Assembly: GCF_014196425.1 (NCBI RefSeq)
Contig: NZ_JACIDR010000004.1
Location: 124,001-188,000, forward strand
DNA length: 64,000 nucleotides
Reading direction: 5' to 3'
Source of the DNA: Hansschlegelia beijingensis
GTDB taxonomy: Bacteria; Pseudomonadota; Alphaproteobacteria; Rhizobiales; Methylopilaceae
The position numbers and the translations under genes were made by a program. Each line of letters begins with the position of its first letter. The first letter of the stretch is position 1. Below, piece by piece: positions 52,952 to 61,186 of this stretch. The notes below the pieces were generated by a model. It saw nothing but the letters and a program-made list of their open reading frames with translations. It was not told the DNA's origin and searched no databases.

Positions 52952-53059
52952 GGCTGGCCAGGTCCCGCCTGGCGAGCCGCATGCGCGCGAGTTCAAGCGT
53001 GCAGTCTTCCGCGCCTCAGCGCGGACCGCCCCTGAGACGACGCCGCTCGACCGTCGGAG

Positions 53060-53827
53060 TCAGGCGAAGAACAGCGCCTGGCTGACGGTCGACTTGATCA
53101 TCGCAGGCGAGAACGGCTTGGTGATCAGGTAGATCGGCTCCGGCCGGGCGCGCGCCAGCAGCCGCTCCGGGAAGGCGGTCACGAAGATCGCCGGCGTCGG
53201 ACGATCCCGGAAGATCTCGCGGACCGCATCAACCCCGGAATCGCCGTCGGAGAGGTTCAGATCGGCGAGAACCAGACCGGGCGCGTCACGGGCGGCGAGC
53301 TCGAGCGCCTGCTCGCGGCTGGCCGCGACGCCGGTCACGCGATGGCCGAGGTCGCTCACGATGTGGCGGAGATCCCTCGCGATCGCCCATTCATCCTCGA
53401 TGATGAGAATGTCGGTCTCCAGCGTGCGCTCCACGTCGCTCTGAGCCTCGTGCGCCAGCCGGAGAACATCGCTTCCGCTCAACCGCGTGACCTCGCTGGC
53501 GTCGGCGACGCTCAGCCGCTCGACCGCGAGCAGCAGCAGCACCGATCGCTGCGGCAGCGGCAGATTCTGCAGCCGCGCATCCGCCGGCGGGCGGAACTCG
53601 GTGGAAGGCGCCGCCGGTCCAGGCAGCCCCAGGTCGCGCAGCGCCGCATACAGGGCCTTGAGAAGCTCGCGCCGCGGGTCGCGGCGGATCGCGAGGCTGT
53701 CGCCTGCCACCAGGAGCTCGCGCAGCGCCTCCTCGATGAGGAGGTCAGCATGATCCTGCCGCCCGAGCAGCATCCGCGCATGACGTCGAAGGTACGGCAA
53801 TTGCCGCGTCAACTCGCCCATATCCAT
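53060..53827 (-). CDS. phyR: General stress response regulator PhyR (sigma-like domain plus receiver)
   Basis: A 255-residue protein: residues 1 to about 125 are a sigma-2/sigma-4-like domain (ELTRQLPYLRRHARMLLGRQDHADLLIEEAL, PLPQRSVLLLLAVERLSVADASEVTRLSGSDVLRL), residues about 135-255 a receiver with EDEWAIARDL, phosphoacceptor Asp in VLADLNLSDGDSGVDAV and Lys in LITKPFSP. On phosphorylation PhyR binds the anti-sigma NepR and frees EcfG. Start at 53827 gives the standard length; the frame upstream is not PhyR-like. It is divergent from ecfG across 241 bases that hold an EcfG-type promoter. Confidence 0.94.
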   Translation of the reverse strand: MDMGELTRQLPYLRRHARMLLGRQDHADLLIEEALRELLVAGDSLAIRRDPRRELLKALYAALRDLGLPGPAAPSTEFRPPADARLQNLPLPQRSVLLLLAVERLSVADASEVTRLSGSDVLRLAHEAQSDVERTLETDILIIEDEWAIARDLRHIVSDLGHRVTGVAASREQALELAARDAPGLVLADLNLSDGDSGVDAVREIFRDRPTPAIFVTAFPERLLARARPEPIYLITKPFSPAMIKSTVSQALFFA

Positions 53828-53978
53828 TGGTCGACGCTCCTCTTGGGCCTGAGACCAGCCCTGACCGACGCATGTTTTGCTGGTCGCCCGGAGCGCGTCA
53901 CGTCGCCGTTGGCGGAGCGCTCGCAGACCTGCACCCTTGCACGGAAGTGGGCGCCCGACTACCCCGGAATCACGGCCG

Positions 53979-54005
53979 GGAACAAAGCCCGCGCAAATCC
54001 GTTCC
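53979..54005. promoter_or_regulatory. Back-to-back EcfG-type promoter between phyR and ecfG
   Basis: On the plus strand GGAAC (53979-53983) and CGTT (54000-54003) are separated by 16 bases, an exact match to the EcfG consensus, about 65 bases before ecfG. On the minus strand the overlapping GTTCC (54001-54005) gives GGAAC, and 16 bases on, AACA (53981-53984) gives TGTT, one mismatch, toward phyR. The element is thus near-palindromic and could serve both directions, feeding back on both genes. Confidence 0.75.
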
Positions 54006-54068
54006 GCCTCCGCCTCGTGAGACGGGGGCGCACGGCCAGTTTCGCGCGGCCCAGAGACACCGGCGTAG

Positions 54069-54653
54069 GTGCCAAGAGTGACGGACAATCCGGCGGCTAC
54101 GGAGCCTCCCAACGCGGGCGAGCAGGCGCGGGAGCCGTCTGCGCCGTCGCGCGACGCCAAATCCGATCTCGCGCGGTCGGTGACGGATCTGATCCCCGCG
54201 CTCCGCGCGTTCGCCCGCTCCATGACGCGCGACGTGACCGAGGCTGACGATCTCGTTCAGGAGACGCTGGTTCGCGCGCTGGCGAACATCCACCAGTTCG
54301 CGCCCGGCACGAACCTCAAGGCCTGGCTCTTCACCATCCTGCGCAACACCCACATCTCCTTGTCGAAGCGGCGCAGCCGCGAACGAAACATGATGTCGGA
54401 GACCGCGCCGGAGGATGTCGGGGCCGCCGCCTCGCAAGCCTGGCTGCCGGCGACCTCCGCTCTGCGGTCCGCGGTGGAGCAGCTGCCGGAGGAACAGAGG
54501 GAGGCGCTGATCCTGATCGGCGCGCTCGGCCTCAGCTACGAGGAATGCGCCGAAGTCTGCGGCTGTCCGATCGGTACGGTGAAGAGCCGGCTGAACCGGG
54601 CTCGGGCCAGGCTGGCGACGCTGCTCGACGCCACCACCGCGGACGAGATCTGA
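54069..54653 (+). CDS. ecfG: General stress ECF sigma factor (EcfG family)
   Basis: About 194 residues: a disordered Pro/Ala/Glu N-terminus (1-35), sigma region 2 (FARSMTRDVTEADDLVQETLVRALANIHQFAPGTNLKAWLFTILRNTHI) and region 4 (LPEEQREALILIGALGLSYEECAEVCGCPIGTVKSRLNRARARL). It directs RNA polymerase to general stress promoters and is held by NepR until PhyR is activated. GTG 54069 is the first start; GTG 54078 is possible. An exact EcfG promoter upstream points to autoregulation. Confidence 0.93.
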   Translation: MPRVTDNPAATEPPNAGEQAREPSAPSRDAKSDLARSVTDLIPALRAFARSMTRDVTEADDLVQETLVRALANIHQFAPGTNLKAWLFTILRNTHISLSKRRSRERNMMSETAPEDVGAAASQAWLPATSALRSAVEQLPEEQREALILIGALGLSYEECAEVCGCPIGTVKSRLNRARARLATLLDATTADEI

Positions 54654-54655
54654 CG

Positions 54656-54919
54656 TCAGTCGGCCCGCGTCTCGCCGGGTTGCGGCGCGGGGGCCTCGTC
54701 GTCCTCGGAGCGGTTCTGCGCGAGCATCGACTCAAGGCGCGCAGCCAGGTCCTGGAGCCGCTCGGGCAGTTGCTCCTCCACCACGCTGCCGAAGACCCGC
54801 TTCAACTCCGCTCCCAGCGCGCGCTGGCGGGCGATGCCGTCGTCCTCGGTTTCGTCGCCTTGCATCATGGTCATCTCTTCAACCGAGAGCCCCTCGGTAG
54901 CCGCCGGCGCCGCCGTCAT
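54656..54919 (-). CDS. nepR: Anti-sigma factor NepR
   Basis: An 87-residue protein. The conserved NepR core is GAELKRVFGSVVEEQLPERLQDLAARL, matching the LR..Y..VV.EP.PDR...LL..L pattern that inserts into the sigma domains of EcfG. Flanks are acidic and disordered. Start at 54919 has GGAG 9 bases upstream. Unusually, nepR lies downstream of ecfG on the opposite strand with only 2 bases between the stop codons, instead of upstream in a nepR-ecfG operon. Family match is clear at the core but moderate overall. Confidence 0.78.
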   Translation of the reverse strand: MTAAPAATEGLSVEEMTMMQGDETEDDGIARQRALGAELKRVFGSVVEEQLPERLQDLAARLESMLAQNRSEDDEAPAPQPGETRAD

Positions 54920-55120
54920 TCGATGTTGCTCCGACCGGCGAACTGGCGTCCGGTTGTGCAGGCCGCGAATGAACGCATGAAGCGCCACAACGTCAGAATG
55001 TTCCTGCGCCCGCGCTTGCGCTGCGTCAATCGCCAGATAGCGCCGGCCATCTAGCGTTCTAACGTGGAGACGCTATGTTCTGCTTCCTCGCGCTCCGCGA
55101 GCAACAGGTTCCATCGTCCG

Positions 55121-55486
55121 ATGCTCGAAACGGTCTGTGCGGACAAGGCTGTGTTGATCTGCGACGGCGAAGAGGCCGGAGCGGTCGACTACTCGATTTC
55201 GGTGCGACGCGACGCCGCCTCGAGGCGCAGCTCCGCCTCCGGGTACCTGCTCGCCCGCGGCGAGACGCTTGCGGCCTGCGGCGCCTGTCAGACTGCGGCC
55301 ATCGACAGCGGCCACTTCGGCAGGCTGCTGATCCGTCTGAACCGGATCGAGGGCGCGCGGGTCGATTTCGAGGTGATGGAGCCGTCGCTTGCGCTGCGGA
55401 TCGACCCGCCTCTGGCGCCGGACCTCACGAGCCCCGAGGAGCCCGAGGTTCTTCCGTCGTTCCGCGCGCTCGACGCGGACTGGTAG
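55121..55486 (+). CDS. Hypothetical protein next to the stress locus
   Basis: About 121 residues with mixed composition and no membrane segment; segments such as AVDYSISVRRDAASRRSSASGYLLA and the Cys pair CGAC are visible. No family recognised. ATG 55121 (MLETVCADKAVL) is chosen; the frame starts earlier at 55064 with Ser-rich sequence. It precedes the DNA ligase gene by 107 bases and may share stress regulation. Confidence 0.55.
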   Translation: MLETVCADKAVLICDGEEAGAVDYSISVRRDAASRRSSASGYLLARGETLAACGACQTAAIDSGHFGRLLIRLNRIEGARVDFEVMEPSLALRIDPPLAPDLTSPEEPEVLPSFRALDADW

Positions 55487-55593
55487 CTCCGACCCGGACG
55501 GCACGGCCCTTTCTTCACCTCGTAGGGCCGACATCCCGGGCACAGCGCCGCCGTCGTCCTTGAAACGACGGCTGCCCGCGCGAGAACGCAGGG

Positions 55594-56625
55594 ATGACCG
55601 TCGCGCCCGCCGCTCCTCCGGAAGAGCAATTCGGCGTTCCCCTGACGACGCCTCCGATGGAGGCGCGCGCCGCGGAAGCGCTGCCTGAGGGCGAGGGTTG
55701 GCGATACGAGCCGAAATGGGACGGCTTTCGCTGCCTCGCCTTCAAAGCCGGCGATGCGGTCGAGCTCAGGGCGAAATCCGGCAAGCCGCTCGGCCGCTAC
55801 TTCCCCGAGGTCGTTCGGTTCCTGCGCAGCCTGAAGGTCGATCGCTTCGTGCTCGATGGCGAACTGGTCATCGAGATCGACGGCCGCCTGTCATTCGATG
55901 CGCTTCAGATGCGGCTGCACCCGGCGGAGAGCCGGATCCGCAAGCTTTCGGCCGCGACGCCAGCGCAGCTGATCCTGTTCGACATGCTGGTTTCTCCGGA
56001 CGGCGGGTCTCTTATCGCCCAGCCCCTCGCGAAACGCCGGCTCGAGCTCGAGAGGTTTGCGGGTCTCTTTCTGAAGACGCCTGACGTGAGCGTTTCGAGG
56101 TTCACCGACGATCCAGACGAAGCCGGGCGTTGGCTCGCTGACGCCGGACATGGCGCGACCGATGGAGTCGTCGCCAAGCGCCTCGACGGGCCCTACGCGG
56201 CCGGCGAGCGGGCGATGGTGAAGGTCAAGCGCCTGCGCACCGCGGACTGCGTCGTCGGCGGCTTCCGGTACGAGAGCGCGGGACCGCTGGTCGGCTCGCT
56301 GCTGCTCGGGCTCTATGATTCCGTGGGGCGGCTGGATCACGTCGGCTTCACCTCGACGATCTCCAACGCCGAACGGCCGGAGCTGACCCGGCGGCTCGAG
56401 GCGCTGCGCGAACCGCCGGGCTTCACGGGCCGCGCGCCGGGTGGGCCCAGCCGCTGGAGCAACGAGCGAAGCGGCCAATGGGAGCCGCTGAGACCGGAAC
56501 TGGTCGTCGAGGTGCGCTTCGATCACGTCACCGGCGACCGGTTCCGCCACGGGACCAAGCTGCTGCGGTGGCGGCCGGACAAATCGCCCGGCCAGTGCCG
56601 CATGGAGCAGATCGCTCCCGGGTGA
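55594..56625 (+). CDS. ATP-dependent DNA ligase (LigC-like)
   Basis: A 343-residue ligase of the bacterial NHEJ type: adenylated Lys41 in motif I (EPKWDGFRCL), then FVLDGELVI (motif III), DGVVAKRLDGPYAAGERAMVKVKRLRTADCVVGGF (motifs IV-V) and an OB-fold C-domain (PELVVEVRFDHVTGDRFRHGTKLLRWRPD). No LigD polymerase or nuclease domain and no ku gene nearby. LigC enzymes seal nicks in minor, Ku-independent repair. Place next to the EcfG locus suggests a stress-phase repair gene. Confidence 0.9.
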   Translation: MTVAPAAPPEEQFGVPLTTPPMEARAAEALPEGEGWRYEPKWDGFRCLAFKAGDAVELRAKSGKPLGRYFPEVVRFLRSLKVDRFVLDGELVIEIDGRLSFDALQMRLHPAESRIRKLSAATPAQLILFDMLVSPDGGSLIAQPLAKRRLELERFAGLFLKTPDVSVSRFTDDPDEAGRWLADAGHGATDGVVAKRLDGPYAAGERAMVKVKRLRTADCVVGGFRYESAGPLVGSLLLGLYDSVGRLDHVGFTSTISNAERPELTRRLEALREPPGFTGRAPGGPSRWSNERSGQWEPLRPELVVEVRFDHVTGDRFRHGTKLLRWRPDKSPGQCRMEQIAPG

Positions 56626-56640
56626 CGGCGCCCCGACAGG

Positions 56641-56997
56641 TCAGCTCTGCTCCCCCCTGTCGAACACCGGACCGTCGCGGTCAGCGGCGTCGTTCTCCCG
56701 AACATCCTCGGCGACCTGACGCACGGCCTCCTCGATCTCGTCGAGCCCGTCGTCGGTCTCGATCGCGCCGGAGCCGGAAGTATGGAAGTTCGTCCGCTCG
56801 CTGGCCGGCTCGCCCCCGAAGCTTTTCTCGCGGATCTCGTCTTCCCTGACGCTTTCGATGTCCGACTGTTCGCCGTCATCATCCGGAGCGACGCGCCCGG
56901 TGGCGGACTCCAGAATGGCGCGATCGCCCGGGTCCGTCTGCGACGTGTTGGCGTAGGGGCTCGTGGGCTCGGGCGGGTCTCGATCCAGTCGTGCCAT
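56641..56997 (-). CDS. Acidic, disordered hypothetical protein
   Basis: A 118-residue, strongly acidic protein rich in Asp, Glu, Ser and Arg, predicted to be mostly unstructured apart from a helix near DGLDEIEEAVRQVAEDVREN. AGGAGG lies 7 bases ahead of the ATG at 56997. Such proteins often belong to general-stress regulons. An EcfG-like promoter (57029-57054, minus strand) is well placed upstream. No function assignable. Convergent with the ligase gene. Confidence 0.62.
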   Translation of the reverse strand: MARLDRDPPEPTSPYANTSQTDPGDRAILESATGRVAPDDDGEQSDIESVREDEIREKSFGGEPASERTNFHTSGSGAIETDDGLDEIEEAVRQVAEDVRENDAADRDGPVFDRGEQS

Positions 56998-57028
56998 GAG
57001 GCGCCTCCTGATTTTCTGTCCCCGGAAC

Positions 57029-57054
57029 AACAGACGAGGCGCCGCGCCCGTTCC
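57029..57054 (-). promoter_or_regulatory. EcfG-like promoter for the acidic protein gene
   Basis: On the minus strand GGAAC (57054-57050) is followed after 17 bases by TGTT (57032-57029), one mismatch from the CGTT -10. The predicted start of transcription would fall about 20-25 bases ahead of the acidic protein's ribosome binding region. Consistent with, not proof of, EcfG control. Confidence 0.45.
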
Positions 57055-57127
57055 GGAGATCGTTCCCGCCATGATCCGGCCAAGCTTGGGAGGCCACTCT
57101 CTGGACGGGGCAATCGAGGTTCTCGTC

Positions 57128-57460
57128 ATGCGTCGTCTGATCGCGCTTTCGCTTCTCTCCGGAATGGCCGCAGCGCCCGCCTTCGCCGCCGATGTTCCCG
57201 AGAGCTACTATGAGCGTCACAGCTACGAGCGGGCGCCGCTCGAGCGCGAGACCGTGGTCGAGGAGCCGGCCTGGCGCAGCGTCACGATCGAGGAGGAGGA
57301 GCCGATCGAGGAGCGGGTGATCGTGCGGCGGCCCCCGCCGGTGGTGGTCCGGCGCGCCCATGTCGAGGAGCTTCCGCCCGACCATGACTGGCGCCACGTC
57401 CGACGTGACCGGCCGTTCGTCGAGGAAGAGATCACCCGCTACGACGGGCCGCGCTGGTAG
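57128..57460 (+). CDS. Small secreted hypothetical protein, charged
   Basis: A 110-residue protein with signal peptide (MRRLIALSLLSGMAAAPAFA, cleavage before ADVPES). The mature part is dense in Glu, Arg and Val with repeats such as EREPVVEEP-like and RVIVRRPPPVVVRR and ends TRYDGPRW. Probably periplasmic; low-complexity composition resembles envelope proteins of unknown function in Hyphomicrobiales. Divergent from the acidic protein gene. Confidence 0.66.
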   Translation: MRRLIALSLLSGMAAAPAFAADVPESYYERHSYERAPLERETVVEEPAWRSVTIEEEEPIEERVIVRRPPPVVVRRAHVEELPPDHDWRHVRRDRPFVEEEITRYDGPRW

Positions 57461-57485
57461 CCCGAGCCGCAGATTCGGCCGCAAC

Positions 57486-57872
57486 TCAGGGGCGAGGATC
57501 GCCCGGCCGGCCCAAGGCGTCCTCGATGCAGCGAATGATCGTGGCGCCATCGGAAGGCTTGGTGAGGAAGCAGTGCGCGCCGTTCGCCATCACCCTCCGA
57601 CGCACGTCTTCCGTGGGAAACGCGGTCATGAAGATGATCGGGAAGCGGCGTCCGCTCGAAACCAGCACTTCCTGCAGCCTGTCGCCGGTCATCACGGGCA
57701 TCTGGACGTCGGCGATCATGCAGTCGGGCTCATCTCCCGGCCCATGAGCGAGGAAGTCGCCCCCGGAGCAATAGGTCCGGGCATGGTAGCCCAGCGATCT
57801 CACGAGACTGGCGAGCGAGGCGCGAACGCCGTCGTCGTCGTCGACGATCGCGATGATCGGCGCCTCGGCCAT
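57486..57872 (-). CDS. Stand-alone receiver-domain protein (FixJ-type receiver)
   Basis: A 128-residue single receiver: IIAIVDDDDGVRASLASLVRSLGYHARTYCSG, phosphoacceptor Asp in CMIADVQMPVMTGDRL, Thr in IFMTAFP and Lys in FLTKPSDG. The sequence is of the FixJ receiver kind but has no DNA-binding domain. AGAGG lies 5 bases before ATG 57872. It lies 98 bases downstream of a FixJ-like regulator gene and could serve as a phosphate sink or connector for the neighbouring kinase. Confidence 0.85.
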   Translation of the reverse strand: MAEAPIIAIVDDDDGVRASLASLVRSLGYHARTYCSGGDFLAHGPGDEPDCMIADVQMPVMTGDRLQEVLVSSGRRFPIIFMTAFPTEDVRRRVMANGAHCFLTKPSDGATIIRCIEDALGRPGDPRP

Positions 57873-57970
57873 AACATCCTCTCGCATCCTTGGGATGCAG
57901 CGTAAGGTACTCAGTTAGGGTTCGAGCCTAGGCGCGTCCAATCGGGCCGGGAATCATACACTAGTGTGCC

Positions 57971-58633
57971 TTACGAAGACTGCGGCCGGGAGAGGCCGAG
58001 CGCCTCCGCCATCCGGACCAATTCGGCCAAAGACTTGGCCTTCATTTTCCGCATCGCGTTGCCGCGGTGGATCTTTACGGTGATCTCGCTGAGGCCGAGT
58101 TCGCCCGCCACCTGCTTGTTCATGAGGCCTGAGGTCACGTATCCCATCACCTCGCGTTCGCGGGCCGTCAGGCTCTCGTAAAGCGACTTCAGATCCGCTT
58201 CCGCCGCCTGTTCCCGCCGTCGGCGCGCGTCGCGTTCGATCGCGCTCATGACGGCGTCGAGCATGTCCTGGTCCCTGAACGGCTTCGCCAGGAAGTCGAT
58301 CGCGCCGGCCTTCATGGCGCGCACGGACATCGGGATGTCGCCATGCCCGGTCATGAAGATCACCGGAAGATCGACGCCCGAGGCCGCGAGCTGTTGCTGG
58401 AAGTCGAGCCCGCTCACGCCCGGGAGCCGCACGTCGAGGACGATGCAGCTCGGGTTGTCGGGCACGGGACGGCGCAGAAGGTCGGCGGGCGATCCGAACA
58501 GCTCCGCGTCGAGGCCGACCGAGCGAAACAGGCTGCCGAGCGCGTCGCGGACGCCGGCGTCGTCGTCCACCACCAGAACGACCGGCTTCGCCGGGCGCTC
58601 ATCCTTCGAGCCGCTGCTGCCTTGCCGGATCAT
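57971..58633 (-). CDS. FixJ-family response regulator
   Basis: A 220-residue regulator with receiver (VVDDDAGVRDALGSLFRSVGLDAELFGSPADLL, phosphoacceptor Asp in CIVLDVRLPGVSGLDF, MTGHGDIPMSVRAMKAGAIDFLAKPF) and C-terminal LuxR-type HTH (LTAREREVMGYVTSGLMNKQVAGELGLSEITVKIHRGNAMRKM). The gene overlaps the kinase gene by 35 bases, which marks a coupled FixL/FixJ-like operon. Whether it governs microaerobic genes is not shown; the kinase lacks a clear haem PAS. Confidence 0.92.
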   Translation of the reverse strand: MIRQGSSGSKDERPAKPVVLVVDDDAGVRDALGSLFRSVGLDAELFGSPADLLRRPVPDNPSCIVLDVRLPGVSGLDFQQQLAASGVDLPVIFMTGHGDIPMSVRAMKAGAIDFLAKPFRDQDMLDAVMSAIERDARRRREQAAEADLKSLYESLTAREREVMGYVTSGLMNKQVAGELGLSEITVKIHRGNAMRKMKAKSLAELVRMAEALGLSRPQSS

Positions 58634-60548
58634 CTTGAGACTCTGTGGGGGCGGCCGGGAGCGTGAACGTGAAACGGGCGCCTTCGCCCGGCTCGCTCTC
58701 GACAGAAAGTTGACCGCCGTGAGCTTCGACCGTCGACCGGCAGATCGCAAGACCCATGCCCATGCCGTCCTGCTTGGTCGTGAAGAACGGCTCGAACAGT
58801 CTCGCGGCGTCTTCCTGCGAGATGCCGGGGCCGCTGTCCTGGACGCTGATCCGGATGTGCTCGGGGCCTTCGGCGCAGGCCTGCACGGAAAGGCTGCCGC
58901 CACCCGTCGCGAGCATGGCCTGCGCGCCGTTCACGGCGAGATTCACGAGGACCTGCTGCAGCTGCACCCGGTCCCCGACGATCGTCGGAAGCTTGGGGTC
59001 GATCGCCAGCCGGAGCGTCACGCCTGAGGTCATGAGCTGCCGCTCGACCAGGAGCATCGCGTCCTGGACCAATTCGGAGACGTCGAGCAGATCGCGCCTG
59101 ATGGGCCCCTTCTTCAGAAACGACCTGATGCGGCCGACGATCGCGCTGGCGCGCTTGCCCTCGTCGATCGCGCGCGTCAGCGCCGTGGAGACCTCTTCGA
59201 GGTCCGGCTCCTTGCGCCGGAGCCAGCGCAGCGCCGCCTCGCCATTGGTCACGATGGCCGCGAGCGGCTGGTTGACCTCGTGGGTTATCGAGGCGGTCAA
59301 CTCGCCAAGCGTGGCGACGCGGGCCGCGTGGGCGAGCTCCGCCTGGGCGGCCATCAGCGCGTGCTGAGCGTTGTTGCGTTCGGTCACGTCCACCACGAAG
59401 GCGAGGACCTCGCCATCCATGCTCTCGTCAGCGTCCGGGAAGGTCAGTCCGAAGATGACCGGAACGCGCCTGCCGCCCGCCGCGCGGATTTCGGTCTCGC
59501 CCTCGAAGAACCTGTCGCCGCGACAGAATGCGATAAGGGAGGCCGCGAAGGTCTGATCAGCCTCGCTCAGCACAGTGTCAAGCGATCCCGCGAAGCGGGC
59601 AGGGCTGTCGGCCCCGGCGATCTCGAGGAACGCCGCATTGACGTCGGTGATCGTCACCAATGCTTTGGCGCGCGCCACGAAATCAGGATCGCGCTCGATC
59701 TGGCCCGGGAGGTCGGTCTCGCCGTCCGCGATCCGGCGCTTCAGTTCCGCCCGGAGCGCCGACCAGTCCTCCTGCAGCAGGCCGACCCGGCTGGCGTCGA
59801 AGATCCGCCGGAAACGACGCTCGCTCTGGGCCAGCGCCATGTGCGAGGCTTCGCGCTCGGTGACGTCACGGTGCGTCTCGAGCACCCGGTCCGGCTGGCC
59901 AGGGCCGCTGCGCTGCAGGACCCAGCGGCTTTCGACGATGATGGTCGCGCCGCTTCGGGTGCGCTGACGCAGCATCCCCTCCCAGCGTCCCGTGCGAAGC
60001 AACTCCGCCTCGATCTCGTCGCGGCTCGTCGGATATTCCGTCGCGAGCAGATCATCCGCCACCCTGCCGACGGCCTCCTCGGAGGTCCAGCCGTAGCAAT
60101 TCTCGGCGCCGCTGTTCCAGAATCTGATCACCCCCTGCGCGTCGCGGACGAAGATCATGTCGTGCGAAAGATCGAGCAGCTGCGCCTGCTCGCGAAGCCT
60201 CGCCGTCGCCTTCCGGTTCTGGATGGCGAGGAGGGTCGCGATGCCGATCGCCGAGAAGCTCGCCAGCACCCGCAAGGTCGGGGAGCCGACGTGACCGAAG
60301 CCATGCATGACGACATAGGCGAGCGCCGTCAGAGCCACGCTCGCCGCGGAGGCGGCCAGAAGATCCGGCAGCGAGATCCTCGCCGCGACCAGGATGACGA
60401 TGACGTAGAGGACGGCGACCGCGCCCTCGAGGGGCGTCAGGACGTCGACGAGGAACACCCCCAGGGTCAACACGAAAGCAAGCGCCCGCAGGGCCGCTGC
60501 TTGATCAAGCCGCGGCGTCGCGGGCTCCGTCGTGCTCGTCGCCACCAC
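58599..60548 (-). CDS. Membrane PAS-domain histidine kinase (FixL/TodS-like)
   Basis: A 649-residue kinase. N-terminal ~115 residues carry several transmembrane helices (MASE-like, FVLTLGVFLVDVLTP ...). Then a PAS domain (about 125-230, LDLSHDMIFVRDAQGVIRFWNSGAENCYGW), a second PAS-like region (about 240-395) with NAAFLEIAGADSP, HisKA with GELTASITHEVNQPLAAI and HATPase_c (NLAVNGAQAM, DSGPGIS, GMGMGLAIC). The HEVNQPLAA phosphoacceptor is that of FixL/DctB-like kinases. The sensor region has no obvious haem-binding PAS signature, so the signal is open. Confidence 0.91.
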   Translation of the reverse strand: MVATSTTEPATPRLDQAAALRALAFVLTLGVFLVDVLTPLEGAVAVLYVIVILVAARISLPDLLAASAASVALTALAYVVMHGFGHVGSPTLRVLASFSAIGIATLLAIQNRKATARLREQAQLLDLSHDMIFVRDAQGVIRFWNSGAENCYGWTSEEAVGRVADDLLATEYPTSRDEIEAELLRTGRWEGMLRQRTRSGATIIVESRWVLQRSGPGQPDRVLETHRDVTEREASHMALAQSERRFRRIFDASRVGLLQEDWSALRAELKRRIADGETDLPGQIERDPDFVARAKALVTITDVNAAFLEIAGADSPARFAGSLDTVLSEADQTFAASLIAFCRGDRFFEGETEIRAAGGRRVPVIFGLTFPDADESMDGEVLAFVVDVTERNNAQHALMAAQAELAHAARVATLGELTASITHEVNQPLAAIVTNGEAALRWLRRKEPDLEEVSTALTRAIDEGKRASAIVGRIRSFLKKGPIRRDLLDVSELVQDAMLLVERQLMTSGVTLRLAIDPKLPTIVGDRVQLQQVLVNLAVNGAQAMLATGGGSLSVQACAEGPEHIRISVQDSGPGISQEDAARLFEPFFTTKQDGMGMGLAICRSTVEAHGGQLSVESEPGEGARFTFTLPAAPTESQDDPARQQRLEG

Positions 60549-60718
60549 TTGCGCCCCCGATTGCTTCGCCGCTCTCAGCCGAGCGCTCGCATTTGCCCAT
60601 GCTCCCCGCAGCGAGCCTGGAATGTCGCCTGATGCTTTGGAAAGAGACAGTGGAATCTACGTCTCGGCCGCGGCCAGGCCGCGGATCTTCTTGACCGCCG
60701 ACGCCCGTCGGTCAGCCG

Positions 60719-60751
60719 GGACCCGGTCCGCGTGAGCTGCGGACCGGGTCC
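60719..60751 (-). terminator. Strong 13-bp hairpin after a small secreted-protein gene
   Basis: A perfect stem GGACCCGGTCCGC/GCGGACCGGGTCC with a 7-base loop, 8 bases past the stop of the minus-strand small secreted-protein gene. Long and GC-rich, it is the likely transcript end, although no T-run follows. Confidence 0.55.
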
Positions 60752-60759
60752 GGGCGACG

Positions 60760-61005
60760 TCAACCATTGTTCTCGTCGGCGTCCCAGGTCGTCGGATCGT
60801 AGCGATGCGACTGGCCCTGGTCGCCCGTCCGGATCATCTTCTTGAGCCGCACCGGAGCGACGTGCTCGGCCGCCTTGGGGGCGTAGCTCATGGCGGCCGC
60901 CGGACGCTGCGAGTGCATGCGGGACCAATCCTGCGCGGAGGGTTCGGCGAACGCGGCGGTGGAAACGAGGCTGGCCAGCGCGGCGGCGATCATCATGGTC
61001 TTCAT
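60760..61005 (-). CDS. Small secreted hypothetical protein (81 aa)
   Basis: An 81-residue protein with signal peptide (MKTMMIAAALASLVSTAAFA, cut before EPSAQDW). The mature part is about 60 residues, polar, with RMIRTG-like basic and DPTTWDADENNG acidic ends. A short AT-rich leader stands upstream. No family recognised; small exported proteins of this sort are common in the group. Confidence 0.66.
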   Translation of the reverse strand: MKTMMIAAALASLVSTAAFAEPSAQDWSRMHSQRPAAAMSYAPKAAEHVAPVRLKKMIRTGDQGQSHRYDPTTWDADENNG

Positions 61006-61186
61006 TGTACGTCTCCATCATCTTTGTTTCGAGGCGCCAACCGCGGCGTCTGCTGGAGACATATTTGGATTTTCGCGGCGATCTTTTTATTGAACAATGA
61101 GGTCGCTGCTTCATACCCTCGTATGAGGGCGCTTTCCGGCTTTTCGCCATCGAATTCCAAGCTCTCGAAGCGCCGCAAGCGGCTCT

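Noticed and set aside
57024-57052. Plus-strand EcfG promoter for the secreted protein at 57128
   Set aside because: GGAAC and CGTT are present but separated by 20 bases, outside the 16-17 base spacing.
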